From Sphingopyxis terrae subsp. terrae NBRC 15098 (GTDB taxonomy: Bacteria > Pseudomonadota > Alphaproteobacteria > Sphingomonadales > Sphingomonadaceae), in the NCBI RefSeq assembly GCF_001598815.1, contig NZ_BCZQ01000008.1, positions 62,001 through 126,000 of the forward strand: a stretch of DNA of 64,000 bases, written 5' to 3'. A program made the position numbers and the translations under genes. The notes beneath the pieces were generated by a model. The model had not been told where the DNA came from. It made no database searches and worked only from the letters and a program-made list of their open reading frames with translations. Each line of letters starts with the position of its first letter. Within the stretch, counting starts at the first letter, position 1. Of the stretch, positions 9,488 through 17,858 are shown one piece after another.

Positions 9488-10692
9488 CGCCGTCCCCTGC
9501 CCCCGAACGCAGCGGCGCGCGCACGACCCTGCAAAAGCTGCTGTCGCGCTTTCACTTCGGGGTCACGCTACTCGCGGTCGCGCTGTCGGGGATCACGATC
9601 CTGCTCGCCGGGATCACGACGCTGCGCGGCTATGCCGACCGCAATATGGAGCTGGCGGCGCAGGTCGCGGCCTACGGCGTCGAACCCGCGCTCGTCTTCA
9701 ACGATCCGCAGGCGGCGCGCGAGGGGCTGCAGCCGCTCACCAGGATACCCGGCATCGCGCGCTTGCGCGTGCTCGACGACAAGGGACGGCTGCTCACCGA
9801 ATGGGTGTCGCCGCACGGCGATGCGATGCCGATGCTGACGGGCTTTTTCTTTCCGCGGCCCTTTGCGACCACCGTCCAGCGCAACGGGTCGGTGATCGGG
9901 ACGATCGAGGTGTGGGGCGACAGTTCGACGCTGACCCATTATGTACGGCTTGGCCTGCTCGCCGGCCTCGCCTGCCTGCTCATTACCGCGATCGGCACGG
10001 TCATCCTCGCCCGGCGCTTCGAATATGAGCTGGTCAAGCCGCTCGGCGAGATTGCAACCGTCGCGCACGACGTCCGGCTGCACCGCCGCTTCGACAAGCG
10101 GGTGCAGGGGCTTGGCATTGCCGAACTCGACCGGCTCGGCGGCGACATCAACGCGCTGCTCGACGAGCTGCAGGGCTGGCAGGGGCATATGGAAAGCGAA
10201 AAGGCGCTGCTCGCCCACCGCGCCTCCCACGATCCGCTCACCGCGCTGCCCAACCGCGCGGCGTTCGACGAAGCGCTGGCGGCGCGGCTGGCTGCGGGTG
10301 CCGCCCGCTTTGCGCTGCTGTTCATCGATGCCGATAATTTCAAGGCGGTGAATGACGGCTTTGGTCACGCCGCCGGCGACGCGGTGCTTGTGGCGCTGTC
10401 GCAGCGGATCAAGGCACTGCTTCACCCGGGCGATTTCGCCGCGCGCATCGGCGGCGACGAATTCGTGATGATCGTCGATCCGGCCGGACATGACGCACAA
10501 CCCGACTCGCTCGCCGAGCGCCTTCGCGCGGCCATCGCCGATCCGATCACGCTGCCCGGCGGCGACAGCTACCGCCTGTCGGTCAGTATCGGGGTTGCCG
10601 TGCATCCTGCCGACGGCACCGATCCCACCGCGCTGCTGACCGCGGCCGACGCCGCCATGTATGCCGACAAGCTCGGCAAGCTTTCGAAATGA
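9484..10692 (+). CDS. yfiN: Membrane diguanylate cyclase, YfiN/TpbB-like
   Basis: The 402-residue product has a first helix near 22-45, a periplasmic sensor of about 110 residues (CHASE8-like), a second helix near 157-180, a HAMP linker, and a GGDEF domain with the intact GGDEF motif at 323-327. It should make c-di-GMP. The usual inhibitory RxxD site five residues before the motif reads HPGD, so product feedback through that site is probably lost. It sits between yfiR-like and yfiB-like genes with overlapping start and stop codons on the yfiR side, giving the known Yfi order R-N-B. Confidence 0.92.
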   Translation: MTPSPAPERSGARTTLQKLLSRFHFGVTLLAVALSGITILLAGITTLRGYADRNMELAAQVAAYGVEPALVFNDPQAAREGLQPLTRIPGIARLRVLDDKGRLLTEWVSPHGDAMPMLTGFFFPRPFATTVQRNGSVIGTIEVWGDSSTLTHYVRLGLLAGLACLLITAIGTVILARRFEYELVKPLGEIATVAHDVRLHRRFDKRVQGLGIAELDRLGGDINALLDELQGWQGHMESEKALLAHRASHDPLTALPNRAAFDEALAARLAAGAARFALLFIDADNFKAVNDGFGHAAGDAVLVALSQRIKALLHPGDFAARIGGDEFVMIVDPAGHDAQPDSLAERLRAAIADPITLPGGDSYRLSVSIGVAVHPADGTDPTALLTAADAAMYADKLGKLSK

Positions 10693-10712
10693 CGACCCCC
10701 CGGAGACCTGCA

Positions 10713-11222
10713 ATGACCCATGCCGCCCCCCGCCACCTTCGCACCCTGTTCGCGCTGGCCGTCGCCGCATTGCTCGCAGCGTGCCAGAGCATGCCGGCGC
10801 CAAAGGGCTTCAACGCCGCACAGATCGCGGTGCTGAAGGAAGAAGGCTTCATCCCCGCCCCCGCGGCCACCGACGAAAGCTGGCAGCTCACGATGGCCGA
10901 TCGCCTGCTGTTCGCGACCAACGAAAGCGCGATCCAGCCCGAACAGACCGAACGCCTCGGCACGCTTGCCCGGCGCCTGATCGCGGTCGGCATCCCCAGC
11001 GCGCGTGTCGAAGGTCACACCGATTCGACGGGCGCTCCCGACTATAACCAGAAGCTCTCCGAAGCCCGGGCCCAGGCCGTTGCCGCGCCGCTGATCGCGG
11101 GGGGAATGCAATTCGCCCCCGGCCAGATTATCGGGCGCGGCGAAACCATGCCGCTGTCGCCGAACGACACGTCCGAAGGCCGGCAGGACAATCGCCGCGT
11201 CGTCATCATCGTGACGCCCTGA
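10713..11222 (+). CDS. yfiB: OmpA-domain outer-membrane lipoprotein, YfiB-like
   Basis: The 169-residue product has a lipobox (LLAAC) after a short signal peptide, then an OmpA C-terminal domain with VEGHTDSTG for peptidoglycan binding and NRRVVIIV near the end. In Pseudomonas YfiB sequesters YfiR at the outer membrane and so releases the cyclase YfiN. I chose ATG 10713, which has GGAG upstream; ATG 10689 overlaps the yfiN stop and would add 8 residues. As last gene of the R-N-B operon its role as activating partner is strongly suggested. Confidence 0.88.
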   Translation: MTHAAPRHLRTLFALAVAALLAACQSMPAPKGFNAAQIAVLKEEGFIPAPAATDESWQLTMADRLLFATNESAIQPEQTERLGTLARRLIAVGIPSARVEGHTDSTGAPDYNQKLSEARAQAVAAPLIAGGMQFAPGQIIGRGETMPLSPNDTSEGRQDNRRVVIIVTP

Positions 11223-11277
11223 ACCGCCATCGGTCCGTGCCTTTCCACACCGCGCGATCCCCGCTAAGAGCCCGGCC

Positions 11278-12141
11278 ATGAAACCGATCCGCAAAGCCGT
11301 CTTTCCTGTCGCCGGCCTCGGCACCCGCTTCCTGCCCGCGACCAAGGCGATCCCCAAGGAAATGCTGCCCGTCGTCGACCGGCCGCTGATCCAATATGCG
11401 GTCGACGAGGCGCGCGAGGCGGGGATCGAGCAGATGATCTTCGTCACCGGCCGCGGCAAGAGCGCGATCGAGGATCATTTCGATATCGCCTTCGAACTCG
11501 AACGCACGATGTCCGAACGCGGCAAGGATTTGTCGGTGCTGGAACCCACGCGGCTCGGTCCCGGCAATTGCGCCTATGTCCGCCAGCAGGAGCCGATGGG
11601 GCTGGGCCATGCGATCTGGTGCGCGCGCGACATCGTCGGCGACGAACCCTTCGCGATCTTCCTGCCCGACGAATTCATGCACGGCAGCCCCGGCTGCATG
11701 AAGCAGATGGTCGATGCCTATCACAAGGTCGGCGGCAATCTGATCTCGGTGCTCGAAGTGCCGCACGAACAGGTGTCGAGCTATGGCGTGATCGCGCCGG
11801 GCCGCGCCGAGGGCGCCCTGACCGAGGTGCGCGGCCTTGTCGAAAAGCCCGCGATCGACGACGCCCCGTCGAACCTTATCATCTCGGGCCGCTATATCCT
11901 TCAGCCCGACGTCATGCGCGTGCTTGAAAGCCAGGAAAAGGGCGCAGGCGGCGAAATCCAGCTCACCGACGCCATGGCGACGATGATCGGGCGGCAGCCC
12001 TTTCACGCGGTCACCTTCGACGGCGCCCGCTACGACTGCGGATCGAAGGCCGGCTATATTCAGGCCAATCTGGCGATCGCGCTCGAACGCCCCGACATGG
12101 CGGCCGATGTGCGCGCCTTCGCTCTCGATCTGCTCAAATAG
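11278..12141 (+). CDS. galU: UTP--glucose-1-phosphate uridylyltransferase
   Basis: The 287-residue product carries the nucleotidyltransferase signature FPVAGLGTRFLPATKA at the N-terminus, KEMLPVVDRP, and EIQLTDAM near the end, typical of bacterial GalU. It makes UDP-glucose for polysaccharides and trehalose. It follows the c-di-GMP operon by 55 bases without an evident promoter, so it could be cotranscribed. UDP-sugars feed exopolysaccharide, a common c-di-GMP output, which would fit, but this link is inference. Confidence 0.97.
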   Translation: MKPIRKAVFPVAGLGTRFLPATKAIPKEMLPVVDRPLIQYAVDEAREAGIEQMIFVTGRGKSAIEDHFDIAFELERTMSERGKDLSVLEPTRLGPGNCAYVRQQEPMGLGHAIWCARDIVGDEPFAIFLPDEFMHGSPGCMKQMVDAYHKVGGNLISVLEVPHEQVSSYGVIAPGRAEGALTEVRGLVEKPAIDDAPSNLIISGRYILQPDVMRVLESQEKGAGGEIQLTDAMATMIGRQPFHAVTFDGARYDCGSKAGYIQANLAIALERPDMAADVRAFALDLLK

Positions 12142-12157
12142 GAAGCGCAGGGCGGAA

Positions 12158-12182
12158 ACCGGCGGGGACGCGCCCCGCCGGT
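12158..12182. terminator. Hairpin between convergent galU and aqpZ
   Basis: A perfect ten-base inverted repeat (ACCGGCGGGG/CCCCGCCGGT) with a five-base loop lies between the two stop codons. It lacks a T-run on either side, so it may stop transcription poorly or protect 3' ends. Confidence 0.5.
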
Positions 12183-12189
12183 CCGTTCG

Positions 12190-12915
12190 TCATTCGCCCT
12201 CGATATCGGGCTTGGGAAAGCGATCGGCGCCCAGCGTCTTGTAGAGCCAGCCCCCGGCAAGCCCGCCGGCGAGCGGTGCGAGCCAGAACAGCCAGAGCTG
12301 CTGAAGCGCCAGCCCGCCGACGACGAGCGCAGGGCCGGTGCTGCGCGCCGGATTGACCGAGGTATTGGTCACCGGGATCGAGATGAGGTGGATGAGCGTG
12401 AGCGCGAGGCCGATGGCAAGCGGCGCGAAGCCCGCGGGCGCGCGGCCATCGGTCGATCCCATAATGACCCACAGGAAACCCGCGGTCAGCACCACCTCGA
12501 TAATCAGCGCCGACCAGATGTCATAATGGCCGGGCGAGCCGTCGCCGAAACCGTTGGCGGCGAGGCCCTTGGTCGCAAGATCGAAATCGGGATTTCCGCT
12601 CGCGATATAATAGAGAAGAAAAGCGGCAACGATCGCGCCCAGCACCTGCGCGACGACATAGAGCGGAATGTCGCGCGACTGGAAGCGGCCGCCGGCCCAC
12701 AGGCCGACCGTGACCGCGGGGTTGAGATGACAGCCCGAGATATGGCCGATGGCATAGGCCATGGTGACGACCGTCAGGCCGAAGGCGAGCGCAACGCCGA
12801 GCAATCCGATGCCGACATCGGGAAAGGCCGCCGCCAGAACCGCGCTACCGCAACCACCGAAGACAAGCCAGAATGTGCCGATAAACTCGGCCAGACCCTT
12901 TTGCATATTGGTCAT
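12190..12915 (-). CDS. aqpZ: Aquaporin Z
   Basis: The 241-residue, six-helix channel has both NPA boxes (HLNPAVTVG and [10 protein letters not shown]) and the order of helices of AqpZ. Residues around the second box (NPARSTGPA) fit water-specific aquaporins rather than glycerol facilitators. The ATG at 12915 follows a GGAGG site in a purine-rich stretch; the frame continues upstream to 13086 but has no ribosome site there. It is convergent with galU. Confidence 0.95.
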   Translation of the reverse strand: MTNMQKGLAEFIGTFWLVFGGCGSAVLAAAFPDVGIGLLGVALAFGLTVVTMAYAIGHISGCHLNPAVTVGLWAGGRFQSRDIPLYVVAQVLGAIVAAFLLYYIASGNPDFDLATKGLAANGFGDGSPGHYDIWSALIIEVVLTAGFLWVIMGSTDGRAPAGFAPLAIGLALTLIHLISIPVTNTSVNPARSTGPALVVGGLALQQLWLFWLAPLAGGLAGGWLYKTLGADRFPKPDIEGE

Positions 12916-13024
12916 ATGGACCCTCCCTCCCGCCCGGGGCCGGAAGCGCCGCGGGCGCGGGAGCAACCTATCACAGCAGCGCCCCCCGGCAAGTCTTTGT
13001 AAACCATATGTCCCGCGGCGGGAT

Positions 13025-14308
13025 TCAGGCGGCCGCGACGGTCTCGACGAACTGGCTCGCGCGCTGATGCAGCGATCGCGCCGCACGCGTCAGCCCCGAC
13101 GACAATTCGCCGAGCGCCACCGCCTCCTGTCCGACCGCCGCGGCGCCGCGGCCGATCTGATGGACGCGCGTGTCGATCTCCTTGCCCGCAGCAACCGCCT
13201 GCTCGACATAGCTTGCGATCAACAGGGTCGTCGCGCTCTGGCCGTCGACCGCCGTATCGACGGCATCCGAAAAGGCGTTGTTCGCCTCGATCGCGCGTTC
13301 GACCTCGGCAAAGCCTTCGGCAACCTGCCCGACGATTTCGCGAATATGGTCGATGAAGGGCGAAATGTCGCTGGCCGCGGCACGGGTCTGCGCCGCGAGA
13401 TTCTTCACTTCCTGGGCAACGACGGCAAAGCCGCGCCCGGCCTCCCCCGCGCGCGCCGCCTCGATCCCGGCATTGAGCGCCAGCATGTTGGTGCGGCTCG
13501 CCATGTCGATGATGAGGCGCAACATATGCTCGATCGACTGGCTCGCCTCGCGCAGCGCGGTCGCCCGCTCGCTCGCCGACCGGACGCGCGCATGGGCGTC
13601 CCGCCGGACGTTGCGCGCCCGGGTGCCGTCGGCGACGATGCGCGCCATGCTGGCGGCGAGCCCCCGCCCCCGATCGCCAAGCTCCTGAAGCCCCGCGAGC
13701 GTCTGGGCGGTTGCGCCCGCGACCGACACCGCGTCGCGCCCCGTCGCGTCGGCGCGCATCCCCAGCCCCTGCGCCACCGCCTCCGCCTCGCGCGCCATCT
13801 CGGCGAGCGTCGCGGTCAGCGCGCTGATATCCTGTTCGAAGCGGCGCCCGCTTGCTTCGACCGTCGCGGCGCGCGCGCTGCGCTCCTGTGCCACCTCGAT
13901 CTCGCGCAACATCGCCAGCTTCGACAATTGCGCCGCGTCGAGCGTTTCGACGAAGCGCCCGCGATCGACAAGCACGAGTTCCTGCGCCGCCGACTGCGCC
14001 GCGATCCGCAGCAGCGCGGCGGTACTCTCGCCGACGTCGGCGATCTGGCACGGATCGATGAGCGAGGCGATCGATCCCCCGATCGACGGGTTTTGCATCA
14101 GCGAAAACCAATAGGGACAAAAGAGCAGCTCGCGCACCCGCTGTTCGCGCACGATCCCGACCGGCTGCCCCGCCGCGTCGACGATCGTCAGGACGCGCAA
14201 CTGCGGCTGCGCCCGGAAAATGTCGATCACCGCCGACAGATGCGCATCGTGCGCGATCGCCATCGAATGTCCGGTCGCGGGGGCCAATAGCGGATCGGGG
14301 GGCGTCAT
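13025..14308 (-). CDS. Soluble methyl-accepting chemotaxis-type transducer with CBS-like N-terminal domain
   Basis: The 427-residue protein lacks transmembrane helices. Residues about 15-140 look like a tandem CBS sensor ([17 protein letters not shown], then [12 protein letters not shown]). A coiled coil follows, then an MCP signalling hairpin containing [20 protein letters not shown] and [12 protein letters not shown]. It probably signals to CheA from the cytoplasm or drives a related pathway. The canonical [10 protein letters not shown] reads [10 protein letters not shown]. No che genes are nearby. A TTAACCAT motif lies about 60 bases upstream. Confidence 0.85.
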   Translation of the reverse strand: MTPPDPLLAPATGHSMAIAHDAHLSAVIDIFRAQPQLRVLTIVDAAGQPVGIVREQRVRELLFCPYWFSLMQNPSIGGSIASLIDPCQIADVGESTAALLRIAAQSAAQELVLVDRGRFVETLDAAQLSKLAMLREIEVAQERSARAATVEASGRRFEQDISALTATLAEMAREAEAVAQGLGMRADATGRDAVSVAGATAQTLAGLQELGDRGRGLAASMARIVADGTRARNVRRDAHARVRSASERATALREASQSIEHMLRLIIDMASRTNMLALNAGIEAARAGEAGRGFAVVAQEVKNLAAQTRAAASDISPFIDHIREIVGQVAEGFAEVERAIEANNAFSDAVDTAVDGQSATTLLIASYVEQAVAAGKEIDTRVHQIGRGAAAVGQEAVALGELSSGLTRAARSLHQRASQFVETVAAA

Positions 14309-14368
14309 CTGTCTCTCTTGACTGCAAAGCGATGCAGGGCGACCTAGGCCAAGAGAGTAAATGTGAAT

Positions 14369-14376
14369 TTAACCAT
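14369..14376 (+). promoter_or_regulatory. Possible CtrA half-site (TTAACCAT)
   Basis: TTAACCAT lies in an AT-rich patch between the divergent transducer gene and lipoprotein gene. CtrA controls motility and chemotaxis genes in many alphaproteobacteria and is known to use such a half-site. An eight-base match alone is weak. Confidence 0.3.
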
Positions 14377-14481
14377 TTGTTTCAGTGATATGACAGAAGC
14401 GCCGAAAGGCTGCACCTTTGGCCGCAAGCCGCTGGCCATCGCTGCGGCAATGTGCAACGCCGGATGCCAAGGAGAAGGACG

Positions 14482-14787
14482 ATGCGGATATGGTTCGGGG
14501 CGATGCTGGCGCTGCCCCTGCTGGCGGGCTGTGTAAGCACCGTGAAATCGGTCGTCACCGCGCCGGTGAAGGCCGCGGGACAGGTCGTCGACTGGTCAAC
14601 CACCAGCCAGGACGAGGCCGACCGCAACCGCGGCCGGGCGATGCGCGAACGCGAGGAGAGGCTGGGCAAGCTTTCGCGCCAGCGCGACAAGGCGGCCGAC
14701 AAATGCGAGCGCGGCGATCATGAGCAATGCCGCCGCGCCGAAGTGCTGAACCATGAAATCGAAGCGGTGATGGCCGAACCGATGTAG
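14482..14787 (+). CDS. Small lipoprotein with charged helical tail
   Basis: The 101-residue product has a signal peptide with lipobox LLAGC, then a short linker and a highly charged helix (EREERLGKLSRQRDKAADK) with a possible Cys pair (Cys74 and Cys82 region, KCERGDHEQC). The start at 14482 follows AAGGAGAAGG. Function is unknown; it resembles small envelope lipoproteins in related genomes. It is divergent from the transducer gene. Confidence 0.8.
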   Translation: MRIWFGAMLALPLLAGCVSTVKSVVTAPVKAAGQVVDWSTTSQDEADRNRGRAMREREERLGKLSRQRDKAADKCERGDHEQCRRAEVLNHEIEAVMAEPM

Positions 14788-14847
14788 CCCCGGCGCGACC
14801 CGGTCGCCTCCATTGCAACAGCCGAATAATCCCCACTTCCTTGCGCG

Positions 14848-15318
14848 CTATCGCGCTTCGGCAATGTCGCCCGATCGGTCGCCCAGCAGATAGCGCGGCC
14901 CGGCGCCGCGCTGCGCCGCCTTGTCGCGCGCGTTATAGAGTCCGCATTTCTTGAGGCTCAGGCAACCGCAACCGATGCAGCCGTCCAGCAGATCGCGCGT
15001 CCGTTCGAGCGCCGCGATCTGCCCGTCGATCCGCGCGCGCAGGCCGGTGCTGATCCGGCGCCAGTCGGCGGCATTGGGGGTACGTTCCGAAGGGAGGCGT
15101 ACGAGTTCCGCCGCGATCTCGTCGAGGCTGAGCCCCATCTGCTGCGCGATCAGGATAAACGACACGCGCCGCGTGTCCGCACGCAGAAAGCGCCGTTGCC
15201 CGCCCGCCGTGCGCAGCGACGCGATCAGCCCCTTCGCTTCGTAGAAACGGATCGCCGACACCGCGACGCCGGTTCGCGCGGCAAGCTCGCCGATGGGCAG
15301 AAGGTCGGTACGGTGCAC
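14848..15318 (-). CDS. soxR: Redox-sensitive MerR-family activator SoxR
   Basis: The 156-residue product has a MerR helix-turn-helix (IGELAARTGVAVSAIRFYE), a dimerisation helix, and the [2Fe-2S] ligands Cys114, Cys117, Cys119 and Cys125 in CIGCGCLSLKKC, with exactly the spacing of E. coli SoxR. Oxidation by redox-cycling compounds switches it to an activator. Translation starts at GTG 15318 behind AAGGGAG. No soxS is present; the divergent VOC gene has a SoxR-type promoter and is the likely target, as in other non-enteric bacteria. Confidence 0.96.
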   Translation of the reverse strand: MHRTDLLPIGELAARTGVAVSAIRFYEAKGLIASLRTAGGQRRFLRADTRRVSFILIAQQMGLSLDEIAAELVRLPSERTPNAADWRRISTGLRARIDGQIAALERTRDLLDGCIGCGCLSLKKCGLYNARDKAAQRGAGPRYLLGDRSGDIAEAR

Positions 15319-15342
15319 GAAAGCTCCCTTCGCATAATATGC

Positions 15343-15373
15343 TTGATCTAAAGCTTGGTTGAGCTTTCATATC
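15343..15373 (+). promoter_or_regulatory. SoxR-type promoter with operator in a 19-bp spacer
   Basis: TTGATC (15343-15348) and CATATC (15368-15373) are separated by exactly 19 bases, the overlong spacing used by MerR-family activators. The spacer carries a perfect six-base inverted repeat AAAGCT/AGCTTT (15350-15367). It reads toward the VOC gene, whose GTG is about 35 bases downstream. Confidence 0.7.
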
Positions 15374-15407
15374 GGTGTGCGTCAACCCGAATCAGGAGTT
15401 TCAGCCC

Positions 15408-15803
15408 GTGACGCATCCCTTTATCGAACATGTGAATCTGACCGTCAGCGACCCCGAACGCAGCGCCGCGCTGATGGCGCGGATCTTCGGCTGGCACGAA
15501 CGCTGGCGTGGGCCGGCGCGCGACGGCGGCATGTCGATCCACGTCGGATCGGATGAGGCCTATGTCGCACTCTACACCGGCCCCGAGGGCCTGCATGCGA
15601 ACTCGCATTTCGCGAAAGGCGAACCGCTCAACCATGTCGGCATCCAGGTCGACGATCTCGATGCGATCGAGGCGAAAGTGGTCGATGCCGGTTTGCGCCC
15701 CTTCAACCACGGCGATTATGAACCCGGCCGCCGCTTCTATTTCTTCGACCCGGACGGCATCGAATATGAGGTGGTGAGCTACGCCGCGCGGCCCGCGCGC
15801 TGA
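15408..15803 (+). CDS. VOC-family (glyoxalase-like) protein, probable SoxR target
   Basis: The 131-residue product is one vicinal-oxygen-chelate domain: FIEHVNLTVSDPERSAAL at the start, LNHVGIQVDDLDAIE in the middle, and GRRFYFFDPDGIEYEVVSY at the end, with His and Glu metal ligands in place. The GTG at 15408 has CAGGAG upstream; GTG 15375 would lie at the transcription start. Such proteins include glyoxalases, dioxygenases and antibiotic-binding proteins. Control by SoxR suggests a role in handling redox-active or electrophilic compounds. Confidence 0.88.
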   Translation: MTHPFIEHVNLTVSDPERSAALMARIFGWHERWRGPARDGGMSIHVGSDEAYVALYTGPEGLHANSHFAKGEPLNHVGIQVDDLDAIEAKVVDAGLRPFNHGDYEPGRRFYFFDPDGIEYEVVSYAARPAR

Positions 15804-15865
15804 AGCGCGCAACATCGGGGCGGCTCCGCGCGTTAGCATGGCACAAGCAGAAAGGAGCCTCCCCG

Positions 15866-16330
15866 ATGAGCAAGGACATCAAACAGCGTTTCTGGAAGGA
15901 ACTGGCCGACAATCCCTATCTGATGGTCGCGCTCGACGCCGGTCACGCCCATGCGATCCCGATGACGGCGCAGCTCGACAAGGACAATGACGGCTATTTC
16001 CATTTTTTCCATGCCAAGAGTGGCCGTCTCGCCGCCGGCGGGCGCGCGATGGCGCAATATGTCGCCAAGGGCCATGACCTGTTCGCATGCGTCTCCGGTA
16101 CGCTGACCCCGGTGACCGACCGTGCGACGATCGACAAATATTGGTCGAAGCCGGTCGAAGCCTGGTACGAAGGCGGCAAGGACGACCCGGACCTGCTGAT
16201 GCTGCGCTTCGATCTCGACGATGCCGAAATCTGGACCGCAGAGGCCGGGATCAAGGGTCTGTTCCGCCTGATGACCGGATCGACGGTAAAGGAAGGCGAA
16301 CTCGGCAGCCATGCCGAGGTGGCGCTCTAG
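15866..16330 (+). CDS. Pyridoxamine 5'-phosphate oxidase-like general stress protein
   Basis: The 154-residue product fits the flavin-binding split-barrel family of general stress protein 26: FWKELADNPYLMVALD, MTAQLD, WFW-like positions replaced by YFHFFHAKSG, and EIWTAEAG near the end. It probably binds FMN or F420-like cofactors and is cytoplasmic. AAAGGAG precedes the ATG. Its stop codon overlaps that of the convergent marR gene (shared CTAG). Confidence 0.88.
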   Translation: MSKDIKQRFWKELADNPYLMVALDAGHAHAIPMTAQLDKDNDGYFHFFHAKSGRLAAGGRAMAQYVAKGHDLFACVSGTLTPVTDRATIDKYWSKPVEAWYEGGKDDPDLLMLRFDLDDAEIWTAEAGIKGLFRLMTGSTVKEGELGSHAEVAL

Positions 16331-16809
16331 GACGAAACCGCCTCGCGCTCGCGGGCCTCGATCCCCATCTCGACCAGCGCATAGAGGACGCGCCGCGCCG
16401 CGGCGATGTCCTCGGCGCCGACCCGCGCCGCGAGCTTCGCGTCGATGGCATCGCGCGCCTTGCCCTGGATCTTCGCTGCCTCCGCTCCCCGCTCGGTCAG
16501 GCGCACGACCAGCCGGCGCCGGTCGGCGGGATCGACCTGCCGCTCCAGATAGCCGCGCATGACGAGCGTATCGACAAGCTGCCCCGCCGCCTGCTTCGAT
16601 ATGCGCAGATCGCGGATCAGATTCGCCAGCGGCACCTCCTCCGCCCCCAGCGCGAGGCCGCCGATCACATAGAGGCCATTGGCAGGAATGTCGTCAAATC
16701 CGGCGCGATCCAGCGCCCGCCGCATCGCTCCGCCATAGATGGTGCGCGCATGGCGCAGAAGGGCGGGCATAACGATCTCGCGGTGGCGGGCGGCGTCCGA
16801 ATTGCTCAT
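16327..16809 (-). CDS. MarR-family transcriptional regulator
   Basis: The 160-residue product has a winged helix (LANLIRDLRISKQAAGQLVDTLVMRGYLERQVDPADRRR), a clear MarR core with DNA-contacting wing. The frame is open from 16836, but a promoter with TTGACT, 17-base spacing and AATATT would start transcription right at ATG 16809, so I place the start there and expect a leaderless message. A large inverted repeat overlaps its promoter, pointing to autoregulation. The ligand and other targets are unknown. Confidence 0.85.
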   Translation of the reverse strand: MSNSDAARHREIVMPALLRHARTIYGGAMRRALDRAGFDDIPANGLYVIGGLALGAEEVPLANLIRDLRISKQAAGQLVDTLVMRGYLERQVDPADRRRLVVRLTERGAEAAKIQGKARDAIDAKLAARVGAEDIAAARRVLYALVEMGIEAREREAVSS

Positions 16810-16815
16810 TCGGCG

Positions 16816-16873
16816 AATATTTCCCGCTTCGGCCATTTAGTCAATATGATTTACTATCATTAAATTGGACTAA
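16816..16873 (-). promoter_or_regulatory. marR promoter and nested palindromic operator
   Basis: The outer arms TTAGTCAAT (16837-16845) and ATTGGACTAA (16864-16873, one bulged base) enclose ATGAT/ATCAT (16846-16850 and 16856-16860). The -35 TTGACT (16844-16839) lies inside the repeat and the -10 AATATT (16821-16816) follows after 17 bases. The operator also overlaps the last codons of the epimerase gene. Confidence 0.7.
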
Positions 16874-17846
16874 TTTCGCCATTGGCGAAGCTGAAGCCAT
16901 CGGCGCGATCGCGCGCCAGCAAGGCGGGGCCGTCGAGGTCGACCCATCGCGCCCGCTGCGCGAGCAGAAACGCCGGCGCAATCGCCAGGCTTGTCGACAG
17001 CATGCAGCCGACCATGATGCTCAGACCCGCCGCGTCGGCGGCATCGGCCAGCTTGAGTGCCTCGGTCAGCCCGCCCGCCTTGTCGAGCTTGATGTTCACG
17101 CCGTCGTAAAAGGCCCCGATGCGCGGCACATCGGCAGCGACATGGCAGCTTTCATCGGCGATGAACGGCAGGGGGGCATAAATGCCGTCGAGCAGCACGT
17201 CGGTGCCGACCGGCACCGGTTGCTCGATCATTTCGACTCCGAGCTCGGCGAGCGCCTCGGCCTCGGCAAGCAGGTCGAGCGCGCCCCAGCTCTCGTTCGC
17301 ATCGACGATCAGGCGGGCGCCGGGCGCCGCCCCGCGCACCGCAGCAACGCGCGCGCGATCTTCGGCGTCGCCGGCCAGCTTGATCTTGAACAGGCGATAG
17401 CCCGCCATCACCGCTTCCTCGGTTCGCGCCGCCATCGTGCCGGGTCCGCCGAGCGAAATGGTGAAGGCGGTGACGCGCGGCGCCGGCGCTTCGCAACCGG
17501 CAAGCTGCCACAGCGGCGCCCCGCGCTGGCGCGCTTCGAGATCCCACAGCGCACAGTCGATCGCGTTGCGCGCCGCACCCGCCCCCATCAATTCCTGCAC
17601 CGCTGCCCGCGCGGCCGCCGCGCCCAGCCCCGCGAGATGCGGCATGACGCGCAGCAGGGCGTCGCGGCAGCCGGCCGCATCTTCGCCCTGATAGTAGATC
17701 GGCGTTCCCTCGCCGCGCCCGGCGACGCCGTCCTCCTCGACTTCGGCGACGACGACATCGACATGGTCGCTTGCACCGCGGCTGATGACGAATTCGCCCG
17801 CGACGGGCCACCGCTCGACGCGTGCGCTTTTCAGTTGGATAGCCAT
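16860..17846 (-). CDS. Dipeptide (L-Ala-D/L-Glu-type) epimerase, enolase superfamily
   Basis: The 328-residue product has the muconate-lactonizing-enzyme fold. The KxK base is in FKIKLAGD, metal ligands in IVDANESW, EQPV and ADESC, and the second base in NIKLDKAGGL, the arrangement of bacterial dipeptide epimerases. These recycle murein peptides by turning L-Ala-D-Glu into L-Ala-L-Glu. No signal peptide is present. It is transcribed toward marR; substrate specificity is assigned by family only. Confidence 0.9.
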   Translation of the reverse strand: MAIQLKSARVERWPVAGEFVISRGASDHVDVVVAEVEEDGVAGRGEGTPIYYQGEDAAGCRDALLRVMPHLAGLGAAAARAAVQELMGAGAARNAIDCALWDLEARQRGAPLWQLAGCEAPAPRVTAFTISLGGPGTMAARTEEAVMAGYRLFKIKLAGDAEDRARVAAVRGAAPGARLIVDANESWGALDLLAEAEALAELGVEMIEQPVPVGTDVLLDGIYAPLPFIADESCHVAADVPRIGAFYDGVNIKLDKAGGLTEALKLADAADAAGLSIMVGCMLSTSLAIAPAFLLAQRARWVDLDGPALLARDRADGFSFANGEISPI

Positions 17847-17858
17847 GCAGGAAGACTA

